This document shows, in pieces, positions 1-8,543 of a stretch of 64,000 nt of DNA. Every line of letters begins with the position of its first letter. Within the stretch, counting starts at the first letter, position 1. Source of the stretch: Hyphomonadaceae bacterium. GTDB lineage: Bacteria; Pseudomonadota; Alphaproteobacteria; Caulobacterales; Hyphomonadaceae. Below the pieces are notes generated by a model. It saw only the letters and a list, made by a program, of their open reading frames with translations. It made no database searches and was not told the origin of the DNA. A program made the translations under genes and the position numbers. The stretch lies in contig JANSWU010000001.1 in NCBI GenBank assembly GCA_024743315.1, positions 186,001 to 250,000 of the forward strand. The letters run 5' to 3'.

Positions 1-476
1 CGGAAATCGAGCTTGGCGGCAAGGTTGAGGCGCTTGAAATTCAACCTGGCTTGAAAACCCTGACAGAGAGCCTGAAACCGATCTTTGAGGCCACACGCGG
101 GCGCGCCCTGTTTATTGATTATGGCCCGGCCAATGCGATTCCTGACGACACATTGCGGTCCTATCAAAAAGGCGAACAGATCGATCCGCTCGCCGCGCCG
201 GGTGCCAGCGATCTGACCTGTGATGTTGATTTTGCCCGCCTCGCGCGGCTCGCGACGCAGAACGGTTTTAGCGTCAGCGGGCCGGTCTCTCAAAGCGCAC
301 TTTTGCTGAAATTGGGAGCAGAAGCGCGGCTCAATCAATTGGCCATGGCGCATCCGGAAACCGCCGAGGCGCTTTATCACGGAATCCGAAAACTCACAGA
401 CCCGGCAGAGATGGGCGAGCGGTTCCAGGCGCTGTGCCTGAGCAGCGCCAATCTCCCCGCCCCGGCCGCATTCTAG
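1..476 (+). CDS. MidA/NDUFAF7-type SAM-dependent methyltransferase, C-terminal part
   Basis: The reading frame is open from the first base of the window (codons in phase with base 3) to TAG at 474-476, so only the last ~157 residues are seen. The text GRALFIDYG, then DTLRSYQKGEQIDPLAAPG and DLTCDVDFARLA, is characteristic of the C-terminal half of the MidA/NDUFAF7 (DUF185) family. The mitochondrial member methylates an arginine of a complex I subunit; bacterial roles are less clear. The SAM-binding N-terminal half lies outside the window. A TTG near base 51 is internal, not a start. Its 3' end is followed by the etfBA promoter region. Confidence 0.8.
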   Translation, partial: EIELGGKVEALEIQPGLKTLTESLKPIFEATRGRALFIDYGPANAIPDDTLRSYQKGEQIDPLAAPGASDLTCDVDFARLARLATQNGFSVSGPVSQSALLLKLGAEARLNQLAMAHPETAEALYHGIRKLTDPAEMGERFQALCLSSANLPAPAAF

Positions 477-503
477 AAACGCGTTACAAATTTCCGCGCC
501 AAA

Positions 504-519
504 TTGACCCTAACGTCAA
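504..519 (+). promoter_or_regulatory. Putative MerR-family operator / -35 region of etfBA
   Basis: TTGACCCTAACGTCAA is an inverted repeat with TTGAC and GTCAA arms. It starts with a -35-like TTGACC and lies 75 bases before etfB. The same pattern TTGAC-N5-CGT[C/A]AA recurs in front of merR (22677-22692) and of the acyl-CoA dehydrogenase at 18506 (19699-19714), each time reading in the direction of the downstream gene. MerR proteins bind between -35 and an unusually distant -10. I cannot place a convincing -10 here. Regulation is inferred. Confidence 0.55.
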
Positions 520-593
520 GGTAAGCCTTGTGTTTCTGGCCCGTCCTGCTACCTGCGAGGCAACAAAAACTCAGCTAAACTCGGGAGTTGCCC

Positions 594-1340
594 ATGAAGG
601 TCCTCGTGCCTGTCAAACGGGTCATCGACTATAACGTGAAAGTCCGTGTTAAATCGGACCAGACGGGTGTCGATCTGGCCAATGTCAAAATGTCCATGAA
701 CCCTTTCGACGAGATTTCTGTCGAAGAAGCCGTACGTATGAAAGAAGCCGGGACAGCGACCGAAGTGGTAGCGGTTTCCATCGGACCTCAGCAGGCCCAA
801 GAGACCATCCGCACCGCCCTTGCGATGGGCGCAGATCGCGGCATCCTGATCAAGACGGATGACGATGTCGAGCCGCTCGGCGTCGCCAAGCTGCTCGCCA
901 AAGTGGTCGAAGAAGAAAGCCCGGATCTGGTCATTCTCGGCAAGCAGGCGATTGATGATGACAGCAACCAGACCGGTCAAATGCTCGGTGCCCTGCTCGG
1001 CTGGCCACAAGGCACGTTTGCCTCGGAAGTCAAAGCCGAAGGTGGCAAAGTCAGCGTCACCCGCGAGGTTGATGGCGGTCTGCAAACCGTGGCGCTGGAA
1101 GGCCCGGCCATTGTCACCACCGACCTGCGCCTTAACGAGCCGCGCTATGCGTCTTTGCCAAACATTATGAAGGCCAAGAAAAAGCCGATCGATATGAAAG
1201 AGCCCGGCGATTATGGCGTCGACATCTCGCCGCGCCTCACCGTGGTGAAAGTCACCGAGCCGCCTGTGCGCGAAGCGGGTGAGAAAGTCGAAGACGTCGC
1301 CACTCTGGTTGAAAAACTCAAAACCGCAGGAGCTGTATAA
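594..1340 (+). CDS. etfB: Electron transfer flavoprotein beta subunit
   Basis: A 248-residue protein beginning [19 protein letters not shown], the standard EtfB N-terminus. It also has the family stretch DPFDE-like [16 protein letters not shown] and the central [14 protein letters not shown] segment that contacts AMP and the partner subunit. With EtfA it forms the FAD/AMP heterodimer that carries electrons from acyl-CoA dehydrogenases to ETF-ubiquinone oxidoreductase. ATG 594 is chosen over an in-frame TTG six bases upstream because GGGAG at about 583-587 gives a good ribosome binding site. It overlaps etfA by one base (TAATG), which suggests coupled translation. Confidence 0.95.
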   Translation: MKVLVPVKRVIDYNVKVRVKSDQTGVDLANVKMSMNPFDEISVEEAVRMKEAGTATEVVAVSIGPQQAQETIRTALAMGADRGILIKTDDDVEPLGVAKLLAKVVEEESPDLVILGKQAIDDDSNQTGQMLGALLGWPQGTFASEVKAEGGKVSVTREVDGGLQTVALEGPAIVTTDLRLNEPRYASLPNIMKAKKKPIDMKEPGDYGVDISPRLTVVKVTEPPVREAGEKVEDVATLVEKLKTAGAV

Positions 1341-2269
1341 TGGCTGTTCTTGTTATTGCAGATCATGACAATGCGGCGCTGTCTGACGCGACCGCGAAAA
1401 CCGTCACCGCCGCGAAAACGTTTGGCGGCGATGTTGATGTTCTCGTCGCCGGTAAAGGCGCTGGCGATGTGGCTGCGGCTGCCGCAGGCATTGACGGCGT
1501 CCGTAAGGTTCTCCACGCCGACGGCGAGGCTTATGAAAAGCAGCTCGCCGAAGCCATGGAAGCGCTCATCGTTCCGATGATGGACGGCTATGACGCCCTG
1601 TTCGCGCCCGCCACCACGATGGGCAAGAATGTCACCCCGCGCATCGCGGCCAAGCTCGACGTGATGCAGCTGTCCGACATTATCGGCATTGAAGGCCAGG
1701 ACACGTTCGTGCGCCCGATCTATGCGGGTAACGCGATCATGACGGTCAAATCCGCTGATGCAAAGAAAGTCGTCACCGTTCGCGGGACCGCTTTTGATGC
1801 GGCCGGAACCGGTGGATCTGCAGCGGTCGAAACCGTCGACGCGCCCGCCGGTCCGTTCAAGGCGGCGTTCGTCTCTGAGGAGATTGTCGAAAGCGATCGT
1901 CCGGAACTGACCGCCGCCAAACGAATTGTCTCCGGCGGACGTGCCCTCGGCTCTGCCGAAGAGTTTGAGCGCCTGATGAACCCACTTGCCGATAAGCTCG
2001 GCGCCGCGGTTGGGGCCTCACGTGCTGCGGTTGATGCGGGTTACGCGCCGAACGATTACCAGGTCGGCCAGACCGGTAAGATCGTCGCGCCAGAGCTTTA
2101 CATCGCCGTCGGCATTTCCGGGGCGATCCAGCACTTGGCCGGGATGAAAGACTCCAAGATCATTGTTGCCATCAACAAGGACGAGGAAGCCCCGATCTTC
2201 CAAGTCGCAGATTACGGCCTGGTTGCAGACCTGTTCAACGCCGTCCCGGAACTGACCGACGCGCTGTAA
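1340..2269 (+). CDS. etfA: Electron transfer flavoprotein alpha subunit
   Basis: A 309-residue protein, normal for EtfA. The C-terminal FAD-binding domain carries the family signature: [20 protein letters not shown], then [31 protein letters not shown] and [19 protein letters not shown]. The ATG overlaps the etfB stop by one base. Together the two genes form a complete operon ended by an intrinsic terminator at 2295-2323. Functionally it serves the two acyl-CoA dehydrogenases encoded near 18.5-22 kb. A shared operator-like palindrome upstream of etfB supports co-regulation with them. Confidence 0.95.
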   Translation: MAVLVIADHDNAALSDATAKTVTAAKTFGGDVDVLVAGKGAGDVAAAAAGIDGVRKVLHADGEAYEKQLAEAMEALIVPMMDGYDALFAPATTMGKNVTPRIAAKLDVMQLSDIIGIEGQDTFVRPIYAGNAIMTVKSADAKKVVTVRGTAFDAAGTGGSAAVETVDAPAGPFKAAFVSEEIVESDRPELTAAKRIVSGGRALGSAEEFERLMNPLADKLGAAVGASRAAVDAGYAPNDYQVGQTGKIVAPELYIAVGISGAIQHLAGMKDSKIIVAINKDEEAPIFQVADYGLVADLFNAVPELTDAL

Positions 2270-2294
2270 GCAACGCGACATAGAAACATGAACG

Positions 2295-2323
2295 AGCCCG
2301 GGCTGAGCGGCCCGGGCTTTTTT
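2295..2323 (+). terminator. Intrinsic terminator of etfBA
   Basis: An eight-base-pair GC-rich stem (AGCCCGGG / CCCGGGCT, 2295-2302 and 2311-2318) with an eight-base loop is followed by a run of six T. It starts 26 bases after the etfA stop. It also argues against starting the next gene upstream of 2375. Confidence 0.85.
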
Positions 2324-2374
2324 ATTAGATCGCGCGGTCTTGCCAGCCGCCCTGCGTCTTCGTCATATGTGCAT

Positions 2375-3010
2375 ATGACTGATACAATTGAATTCTTTTT
2401 CGATGTGTCCTCCCCCTGGACCTATCTCGCCTTTCACAACATCCAACCGATGATGGCCGAACACGATTTCGACATTCGCTGGCGGCCCTTCTTGGTCGGC
2501 GGCGTGCACAATGCGGTCAACCCGAGCGTCGCCGAGGCGCGGGCAAACACGGACTCCCCGAAATTCAGACAAGTCGGACGTTCGCTCTATGACTGGGCGG
2601 CCCTGTCGGGCGTGACGATGAATTTTCCCTCAGAGCACCATCCGCTGCGCTCAGTACACTTGATGCGTTTTTGTTGTCTTCTGGAAGCGGATCAAGCGGC
2701 CCTGTTCCAGTTCGCGCGCGCCGGGTTTGAGGCCTATTTCACCGATCAGACCAATCTCGATGACCCTGAAACCCTCGTCGCGTTTTCTGATCAGCAGGGC
2801 CTAAATGGCGCAGATCTGTGGCAACGCTCCCAGGATCAAGCCTGCAAAGACAAACTCCGCGCCAATACAGACGAAGCCATTGCCCGCGGCGCCTATGGCT
2901 CGCCCAGCATTTTTGTGCCCTTTGGCGACGGTGAGCGGCTGTATTTCGGCAATGACCAGTTGCCTCTGGTCGCCTGGGCGATTGAAGAGAATCGCAAGCG
3001 CCGGGGCTGA
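2375..3010 (+). CDS. 2-hydroxychromene-2-carboxylate isomerase / DsbA-family protein
   Basis: A 211-residue thioredoxin-fold protein of the kappa-GST/HCCA-isomerase family. The N-terminus IEFFFDVSSPWTYLA holds the serine (S13, before Pro) that replaces the DsbA cysteine and contacts glutathione. RPFLVGGVHNAVN follows, and the C-terminus has YGSPSIFVPF and FGNDQL, matching the usual G-P-T/S-F...GNDRL ending. Known members isomerise naphthalene-pathway intermediates using glutathione, but most bacterial homologues have unknown substrates. ATG 2375 is used because an upstream frame extension would begin inside the etfA terminator. No aromatic-degradation genes are nearby, so the physiological substrate is open. 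Confidence 0.75.
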   Translation: MTDTIEFFFDVSSPWTYLAFHNIQPMMAEHDFDIRWRPFLVGGVHNAVNPSVAEARANTDSPKFRQVGRSLYDWAALSGVTMNFPSEHHPLRSVHLMRFCCLLEADQAALFQFARAGFEAYFTDQTNLDDPETLVAFSDQQGLNGADLWQRSQDQACKDKLRANTDEAIARGAYGSPSIFVPFGDGERLYFGNDQLPLVAWAIEENRKRRG

Positions 3011-3060
3011 ACGCTTTCTCTTTTGCCAAATCCGCCTAGATTACGAGGCAGAGGGGTAAG

Positions 3061-3813
3061 ATGATACGCAGCGAAGTCGCCAAACACCTGGACCATGATC
3101 CCGATTTCGAATGGCGCGGCCAGAGCGTCTCGCGGATCGAGAACCTATCTGATATCGTGTTCGCGCTTGCCTTGGGTATGATGCTATTTGGCGGCCCGCC
3201 GCCGCAGACTTACTCAGAGCTTGTCCGGTTCCTGATTTCGATCATTCCGGTCACCGCGAGCTTCATCATCCTGTTCATGATTTGGAACGCGCATTTCGTC
3301 TTTTTCAGGCGCTACGCTCTGGCCGACAATACGATCGTCCTGATCAACTCGACCTTGTTGCTCATGGTCTTGTTCACCGCCTATCCGCTGAAATTCATTT
3401 TTGAGAGCCTGTTTTGGTTCATCACGGCCTCGATCACAGGCGATTTTTCGCAATTGATCGATACCGAAATGACGTTCACAAATTCCGGGCGTAGCATGGC
3501 GTTTTTCGGGGCGGGCTATGCGCTGATCTATATGCTGCTCAGCTTCATGTACGCCCATGCCGTGCGCAAATCCGACCTGATCGGTCTGTCTGCAAGAGAA
3601 CGTATGCTGACGCGGCAAACCGTTTGGATTTTCCGCGGCGAAGTGACGATCGCGATCGGTATTGTCATTGTTGCCGCGTTCACGCCGCTTGGACCGTTTG
3701 CAGGGGCCTTGATGTTCCTGAACTGGCCGAATGCCTATCTGATGTCCTGGATCGTCGAGAAGACCGAAAAAAAGCCCGCCGCGAGTGTCCTCATGGCGGG
3801 CCCTGATCAATAG
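3061..3813 (+). CDS. TMEM175-family (DUF1211) potassium-channel-like membrane protein
   Basis: A 250-residue, multi-spanning membrane protein. The first membrane segment reads RIENLSDIVFALALGMMLF, matching the TMEM175 hallmark R-x-E-x-F-S-D-x-V-F-A, except that the Phe of the FSD motif is Leu here. The second segment has W-N-A-H...RRYALADNTIVLINSTLLL...YPLKF, the usual W-x-x-H / D / N / YP pattern. Bacterial relatives form tetrameric K+ leak channels. About six membrane segments are visible. The last ~45 bases double as the rpoD terminator on the other strand. Channel function is inferred from family membership. Confidence 0.7.
   Translation: MIRSEVAKHLDHDPDFEWRGQSVSRIENLSDIVFALALGMMLFGGPPPQTYSELVRFLISIIPVTASFIILFMIWNAHFVFFRRYALADNTIVLINSTLLLMVLFTAYPLKFIFESLFWFITASITGDFSQLIDTEMTFTNSGRSMAFFGAGYALIYMLLSFMYAHAVRKSDLIGLSARERMLTRQTVWIFRGEVTIAIGIVIVAAFTPLGPFAGALMFLNWPNAYLMSWIVEKTEKKPAASVLMAGPDQ
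3767..3801 (-). terminator. rpoD terminator embedded in the neighbouring gene's 3' end
   Basis: Read on the minus strand, GCCCGCC (3801-3795), a 14-base loop and GGCGGGC (3780-3774) form a stem followed by seven T (3773-3767). It lies 25-60 bases after the rpoD stop codon, entirely inside the convergent TMEM175-like coding sequence. Confidence 0.75.
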
Positions 3814-3825
3814 GATTGCTCTGAT

Positions 3826-5760
3826 TTAAGTATCCAAGAAGCTGCGAAGCTTTCGGCTTCGGCTCGGATGCTTGAGCTTGCGCAGGGCTTTTGCCTCGAT
3901 CTGGCGAATCCGTTCCCGGGTCACCGAGAATTGCTGGCCGACTTCTTCCAGCGTGTGATCGGTATTCATCCCGATGCCAAAGCGCATCCGCAGAACCCGC
4001 TCCTCGCGCGGGGTCAGAGAGGCAAGCACACGGGTTGTGGTCTCACGCAGATTGGACTGGATCGCCGCATCGACCGGCAGCAAAGCCGCTTTGTCCTCGA
4101 TGAAATCGCCGAGGTTCGAATCCTCATCATCCCCAATCGGCGTTTCAAGCGAGATTGGCTCTTTGGCGATTTTCAGCACTTTGCGGATCTTTTCCAGCGG
4201 CAGGCCGAGTTTCTCGGCGAGTTCTTCAGGCGTCGGCTCACGGCCAATCTCGTGCAGCATCTGGCGCTGTGAACGGACAATCTTGTTGATCGTCTCAATC
4301 ATGTGCACCGGAATACGGATGGTCCGCGCCTGGTCAGCAATCGAGCGCGTGATAGCCTGGCGAATCCACCAGGTCGCATAAGTCGAGAACTTATAGCCCC
4401 GGCGATACTCAAACTTATCCACCGCCTTCATCAGGCCGATATTGCCTTCCTGGATCAGGTCGAGGAATTGCAGACCGCGATTGGTGTATTTCTTGGCAAT
4501 CGAGATGACCAGGCGAAGGTTGGCTTCGACCATTTCTTTCTTGGCGATCCGGGCCTCGCGCTCACCTTTCTGAACGCGTTGGACGATCTTACGATAATCG
4601 TCGATCGGAATACCGATTTCCTGGGCAACCATCTGGATCTCACCACGAATGGCTTCGATCTTGTCGGCTTCGCGCTCAGTGAAACGTTCCCACTTTTTCG
4701 ACATGCCGGCGACGTCCTCGACCCAGGTCGGGTCAAGTTCGCGGCCAAAATAGTTCTTCAGGAATTCAGAGCGCGGCACACCATGCGCATCAGCAAGCCG
4801 CATTAGCTGGCCCTCCAGGCCCATCAGTTTCTTGTTGATCGCATAAAGCTGCTCAACCAGCGCCTCGATCCGGGCATTGTTGATGTGCATCGTCTTGAGC
4901 TCATCGACAATGTTTTGCGAAATCGAGTCATAGGATTCTTGATCTTTCGGTGTCAGGCCCTTGCCTTCGAGGCGGCGACCCACGAGTTTTTCCTGCAGCT
5001 TGCGGAATTTCGCAAATCCAGCCGCGATCTCGTCGAGCTTGTCGAGCACGCCATCGCGCAGCTCAGCCTCCATGCCCGACATGGACATGGCAGCGCCTTC
5101 TTCTTCGTCTTCACGCTCTTCGCGCGCATGACGCTCTTCCACCGTTTCGTTTTCACGCGCTTCGGCTTCTTCTTCGTCGAGCTCTTCTTCCTCGGGCGCC
5201 GGATTTTCGGCGCCATAAGTGGCTTCAAGATCGATCAGGTCGCGCAGCAGGATGCGTTCATTCACGAGCTCGTCGCGCCAGACCATCATCGCTTCAAAGG
5301 TCAGTGGTGATTCACACAGACCCCGGATCATCGCGTCGCGGCCTGCTTCAATGCGCTTGGCGATGGCGATCTCGCCTTCGCGCGACAGCAGCTCGACCGC
5401 CCCCATTTCGCGCAGATACATGCGGACCGGGTCATCAGTCCGGTCAGACCCGCGGGCATTGCCCTTTTTGGTGACGGCACCAGTTGTGCCGGTTGTGGCG
5501 ACGGCTGTCGATTTGGCCGCAGCTTCGCCCTCTTCTTCATTGTCGACCACGGTGATGCCTTGCTCAGAGAGCATGGCCATCGTGTCTTCAATGCGATCCG
5601 ACGAAAGCTCGTCTTCCGGCAAAACCTTGTTCAGCTGCTCAAGCGTGACATAGCCTTTGGCTTTGGCGTCTTTGAGGAACTTTTTGACTTTTGTGTCGCT
5701 AAGATCGAGGACCGGACGGTCTTCGGTGTCTTCGAGTGTTTCCGCTTTGGCTTTCGCCAT
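3826..5760 (-). CDS. rpoD: RNA polymerase sigma factor RpoD (sigma-70)
   Basis: A 644-residue primary sigma factor. Residues ~10-70 form region 1.1. An acidic non-conserved insertion (E/D-rich, about residues 175-240) follows region 1.2, which has [22 protein letters not shown]. Regions 2 and 3 are intact: [32 protein letters not shown], then [32 protein letters not shown]. Region 4.2 ends with [29 protein letters not shown]. It lies 62 bases downstream of dnaG on the same strand, the classical dnaG-rpoD order. An intrinsic terminator follows in the opposing gene. Confidence 0.98.
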   Translation of the reverse strand: MAKAKAETLEDTEDRPVLDLSDTKVKKFLKDAKAKGYVTLEQLNKVLPEDELSSDRIEDTMAMLSEQGITVVDNEEEGEAAAKSTAVATTGTTGAVTKKGNARGSDRTDDPVRMYLREMGAVELLSREGEIAIAKRIEAGRDAMIRGLCESPLTFEAMMVWRDELVNERILLRDLIDLEATYGAENPAPEEEELDEEEAEARENETVEERHAREEREDEEEGAAMSMSGMEAELRDGVLDKLDEIAAGFAKFRKLQEKLVGRRLEGKGLTPKDQESYDSISQNIVDELKTMHINNARIEALVEQLYAINKKLMGLEGQLMRLADAHGVPRSEFLKNYFGRELDPTWVEDVAGMSKKWERFTEREADKIEAIRGEIQMVAQEIGIPIDDYRKIVQRVQKGEREARIAKKEMVEANLRLVISIAKKYTNRGLQFLDLIQEGNIGLMKAVDKFEYRRGYKFSTYATWWIRQAITRSIADQARTIRIPVHMIETINKIVRSQRQMLHEIGREPTPEELAEKLGLPLEKIRKVLKIAKEPISLETPIGDDEDSNLGDFIEDKAALLPVDAAIQSNLRETTTRVLASLTPREERVLRMRFGIGMNTDHTLEEVGQQFSVTRERIRQIEAKALRKLKHPSRSRKLRSFLDT

Positions 5761-5822
5761 TTATCGCTCCTGGTCGCTGCGAACCTGATCGCAGCTTGCA
5801 ATTTCAATTCCGTAAAAGACGA

Positions 5823-7646
5823 TCAGCCTTGATCGGCTTTTTCTGCTGCCTCATTGAGACGCGCTGTGCGAGCCCTTCTCTCTGACACAAGACGGTGACG
5901 GTGCCGTGCATCTTCCGGGGTCGCAAAAGCTTCCCCTGAATGACGACCGGATCCATCCGTGCCCTCTAGGCGTGCATACTGCTCTAAAGCGATTAGCCAT
6001 TCCCGCTCCTCTGAACCGCCTTGCGGTATATCTGGGATGTCGGGATACGTGATTAACAGTTCTGCAGCGCGCGATTTTCCAAGACCCAATAGATGGTCGC
6101 TCAGTGCCTTCCGGTCAACACCTGATTCTGTAGTATTTTGGCTGATCAAGGCGTCGCGAATGGCAGAAACGTCAGGATCGGGCAATTCCGCAACAGCGAG
6201 TGCCTCAAATCCAATCTCCGCAAGGTGCGGAGAATCAACCGCTCGGACGATCAACCCAAGCCCTCTGGTCTTCGCAGGTGGACCACCCCGCAAGGCCGGT
6301 TCAACCACTCGGCCACCGCGCGATGGCGCGAAGGTCGAGCCACGCTTGGACGAGCGCAATTGCCAGAGATAATCCTTCATCCGCGCCCGCAATTCGCGCT
6401 CATAAGCGGATTTAACGGCGCCGTCTTGAATCGCGCTGGCGGCTTGCATCAACCTCTTCTCCAGCCCGGCTTGGCGTTCCGGTGTGTCGACCAGCTCCAG
6501 ATCACGTTCGCGCCGCCAAAGCACTTCGACGAGCGGCAGGGCGGCATCCAGGGCTTTGCCCATAGCGGCTGGACCCTGTTCGCGGATCAGATCATCCGGG
6601 TCGAGTCCATCGGACAAGAGGCAGAAAAACACACTGCGTCCCGGCTGCAGACCCGGCATGGCCCGCTCAATCGAGCGATAAGCCGCGCCCAATCCGGCGC
6701 GATCACCATCAAAACACAAGACGGGTTCAGGTCCGGCGCGCCAGAGCAGCGCGATCTGCTCTTCGGTCAGCGCCGTGCCGAGCGGCGCCACGGCATGTCC
6801 GAACCCGGCCTCGCACAGGGCGATGACGTCCATATAGCCTTCACACACGATCAACCCGCCTTCATCGGTGCCACCAAAAGCTTCGCGGGCCGCCTTGTAG
6901 CGATAGAGCACGCGTGATTTGTGGAAGAGCGGCGTATCGGATGAATTGAGATATTTCGGCTTGGCGTCCGGCTGCAGCGCCCGTCCGCCAAAGGCGATGA
7001 CCTGACCGCGCGTATCCTCGATCGGAAACATCAATCGCCCGCGGAACCGGTCATAGGGCTCCCCGCCACCATCTTTTTCGACGGCGAGACCCGCTTCAAC
7101 GATTTCGCTCTTTGAAAAGCCTTTGTCTTTCAAATGCTCGAACGTCTTACGCCAATCGTCAGGGGAAAAGCCGAGGCGATATTTACTCCAACTGTTTGGG
7201 CGCAAGCCGCGTCCTTCGAGATAGCGCCGCGCTTCGGCGCCTTCGGGTGCGCGCAAACAGGCTTCGTAATAGGCGGCGGCCGCCTCACTCGCCGCGATCA
7301 GGCGCAGGCGGCGATCATATTGCTCCTGGCTTTCCGGCGTCGCTTTGGGCAGCGACATGCCGGCTTCATCGGCAAGTTTTTCCACCGCCTCCATGAAAGA
7401 GAGGCGCTCGGTCTCCATGACGAAGGAAATCACGTCCCCGCCCATGCCGGACGAGAAGCATTTGAAGATCTTTTTTTGGTCGTTAACGTAGAAACTCGGC
7501 GTCTTTTCATTGGTGAAGGGCGACAAGCCGACCCATTCCTTGCCCTGCTTTTTCAGTTTCACCTTGCGGCCAATAATGTCCGAAGGCCGAATGCGGGCTT
7601 TCAGCTCATCAACAAAACCATCGGGAATCCGGATCGGGGCGCTCAT
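5823..7646 (-). CDS. dnaG: DNA primase with degenerate zinc-binding domain
   Basis: A 607-residue primase that makes RNA primers for replication. The N-terminal domain has SPFTNEKTPSFYVNDQKKIF and KCFSSGMGGDVISFVM. In zinc-binding DnaG these read C-P-F-H and H-C-F-G-C-G, so only one of four ligands (the Cys of KCF) remains. The TOPRIM core is intact: VCEGYMDVIAL holds the catalytic Glu, and CFDGDRAGLGAA holds the paired Asp. A C-terminal helicase-binding region of low conservation follows. Loss of zinc ligands is, as far as I recall, common in alphaproteobacterial primases. It is probably co-transcribed with rpoD. Confidence 0.95.
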   Translation of the reverse strand: MSAPIRIPDGFVDELKARIRPSDIIGRKVKLKKQGKEWVGLSPFTNEKTPSFYVNDQKKIFKCFSSGMGGDVISFVMETERLSFMEAVEKLADEAGMSLPKATPESQEQYDRRLRLIAASEAAAAYYEACLRAPEGAEARRYLEGRGLRPNSWSKYRLGFSPDDWRKTFEHLKDKGFSKSEIVEAGLAVEKDGGGEPYDRFRGRLMFPIEDTRGQVIAFGGRALQPDAKPKYLNSSDTPLFHKSRVLYRYKAAREAFGGTDEGGLIVCEGYMDVIALCEAGFGHAVAPLGTALTEEQIALLWRAGPEPVLCFDGDRAGLGAAYRSIERAMPGLQPGRSVFFCLLSDGLDPDDLIREQGPAAMGKALDAALPLVEVLWRRERDLELVDTPERQAGLEKRLMQAASAIQDGAVKSAYERELRARMKDYLWQLRSSKRGSTFAPSRGGRVVEPALRGGPPAKTRGLGLIVRAVDSPHLAEIGFEALAVAELPDPDVSAIRDALISQNTTESGVDRKALSDHLLGLGKSRAAELLITYPDIPDIPQGGSEEREWLIALEQYARLEGTDGSGRHSGEAFATPEDARHRHRLVSERRARTARLNEAAEKADQG

Positions 7647-7754
7647 TCGGTCTATATAGCGCGGGATTAACCATGCGCGAAGCGGCTTCCCTGTCAGAAT
7701 TGACAGTTAACGATCAAATTCGATCCATCTCGGCAACGCATCTCTAGCCTTATC

Positions 7755-8543
7755 TTGCTAAATTCCAAGCTGGTGGACGATATCGTGAAATTTGGATCTG
7801 ATCTTTGCGACGCGCCAACGGAGCGCGAATTTGCGACCAGCATGATCATGACCAGTGTGGTCATCTTGATCGTGGCGCTGGCGATCGCTGTGTCTGTAAC
7901 CTGGTACACGACCAAGGGCTATGAAGCGCATATTCATCAGCAAGCCATCAGGACTTCGGTGATCTTGCCGCTCGTGATCGTGCCGCTGTGTACGGCAATC
8001 GTTGGCTATCAGGGGTTTGCCAATCACCGCCGGATGCTGGCCGTGTCAAAGCTGGCCCGTACCGATGACATGACCGGGCTCGCCAATCGCAGGGCCTTTA
8101 TGCACGCTGCGACGCAGATGTTTAGAGACACGGATTTTGAATATTCCGGTCTTTGCCTGTTCATTGTCGACTTGGACCATTTCAAACAGATCAATGATGC
8201 ACATGGCCATGAAACTGGTGATGTTGTGCTGATCCATGCTGCCAAACAGATTGAGCTTGCGGCGCCAGAGGAAGCCTTGGTGGCGCGTCTCGGCGGCGAG
8301 GAATTTGCTGTGCTGATGCCCTATGAGAACATTACGCAGCTGCATCAACGCGCCGAAGCGATCCGGCATCAGGTCGCCGCGACGCCATGTGAGCACCAGA
8401 GCATCAGCATCCGGGTGTCCGCCAGCGTCGGGGTTGGAATCGCGCATCCGCGCGACACGGTGAGTTCGGTTCTGTCACGCGCCGATGACGCCTTGTATGA
8501 AGCCAAGGATAAGGGCCGGAACCGGTTCGTGATCGCTGCTTAG
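7755..8543 (+). CDS. Membrane-anchored GGDEF diguanylate cyclase
   Basis: A protein of up to 262 residues with two N-terminal membrane segments (SVVILIVALAIAVSVTW and TSVILPLVIVPLCTAIVGY). A GGDEF domain follows (DDMTGLANRRAF, FIVDLDHFKQINDAHGH, RLGGEEFAVLMP, ADDALYEAKDKGRNRF). The active-site GGEEF at about residues 180-184 is intact, so it should make cyclic-di-GMP. No RxxD inhibitory site is present in the position before GGEEF. The start is uncertain: TTG 7755 gives the longest frame, while GTG 7785 and ATG 7842 are alternatives and none has a clear ribosome site. It overlaps the convergent gene by four bases. Confidence 0.85.
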   Translation: MLNSKLVDDIVKFGSDLCDAPTEREFATSMIMTSVVILIVALAIAVSVTWYTTKGYEAHIHQQAIRTSVILPLVIVPLCTAIVGYQGFANHRRMLAVSKLARTDDMTGLANRRAFMHAATQMFRDTDFEYSGLCLFIVDLDHFKQINDAHGHETGDVVLIHAAKQIELAAPEEALVARLGGEEFAVLMPYENITQLHQRAEAIRHQVAATPCEHQSISIRVSASVGVGIAHPRDTVSSVLSRADDALYEAKDKGRNRFVIAA

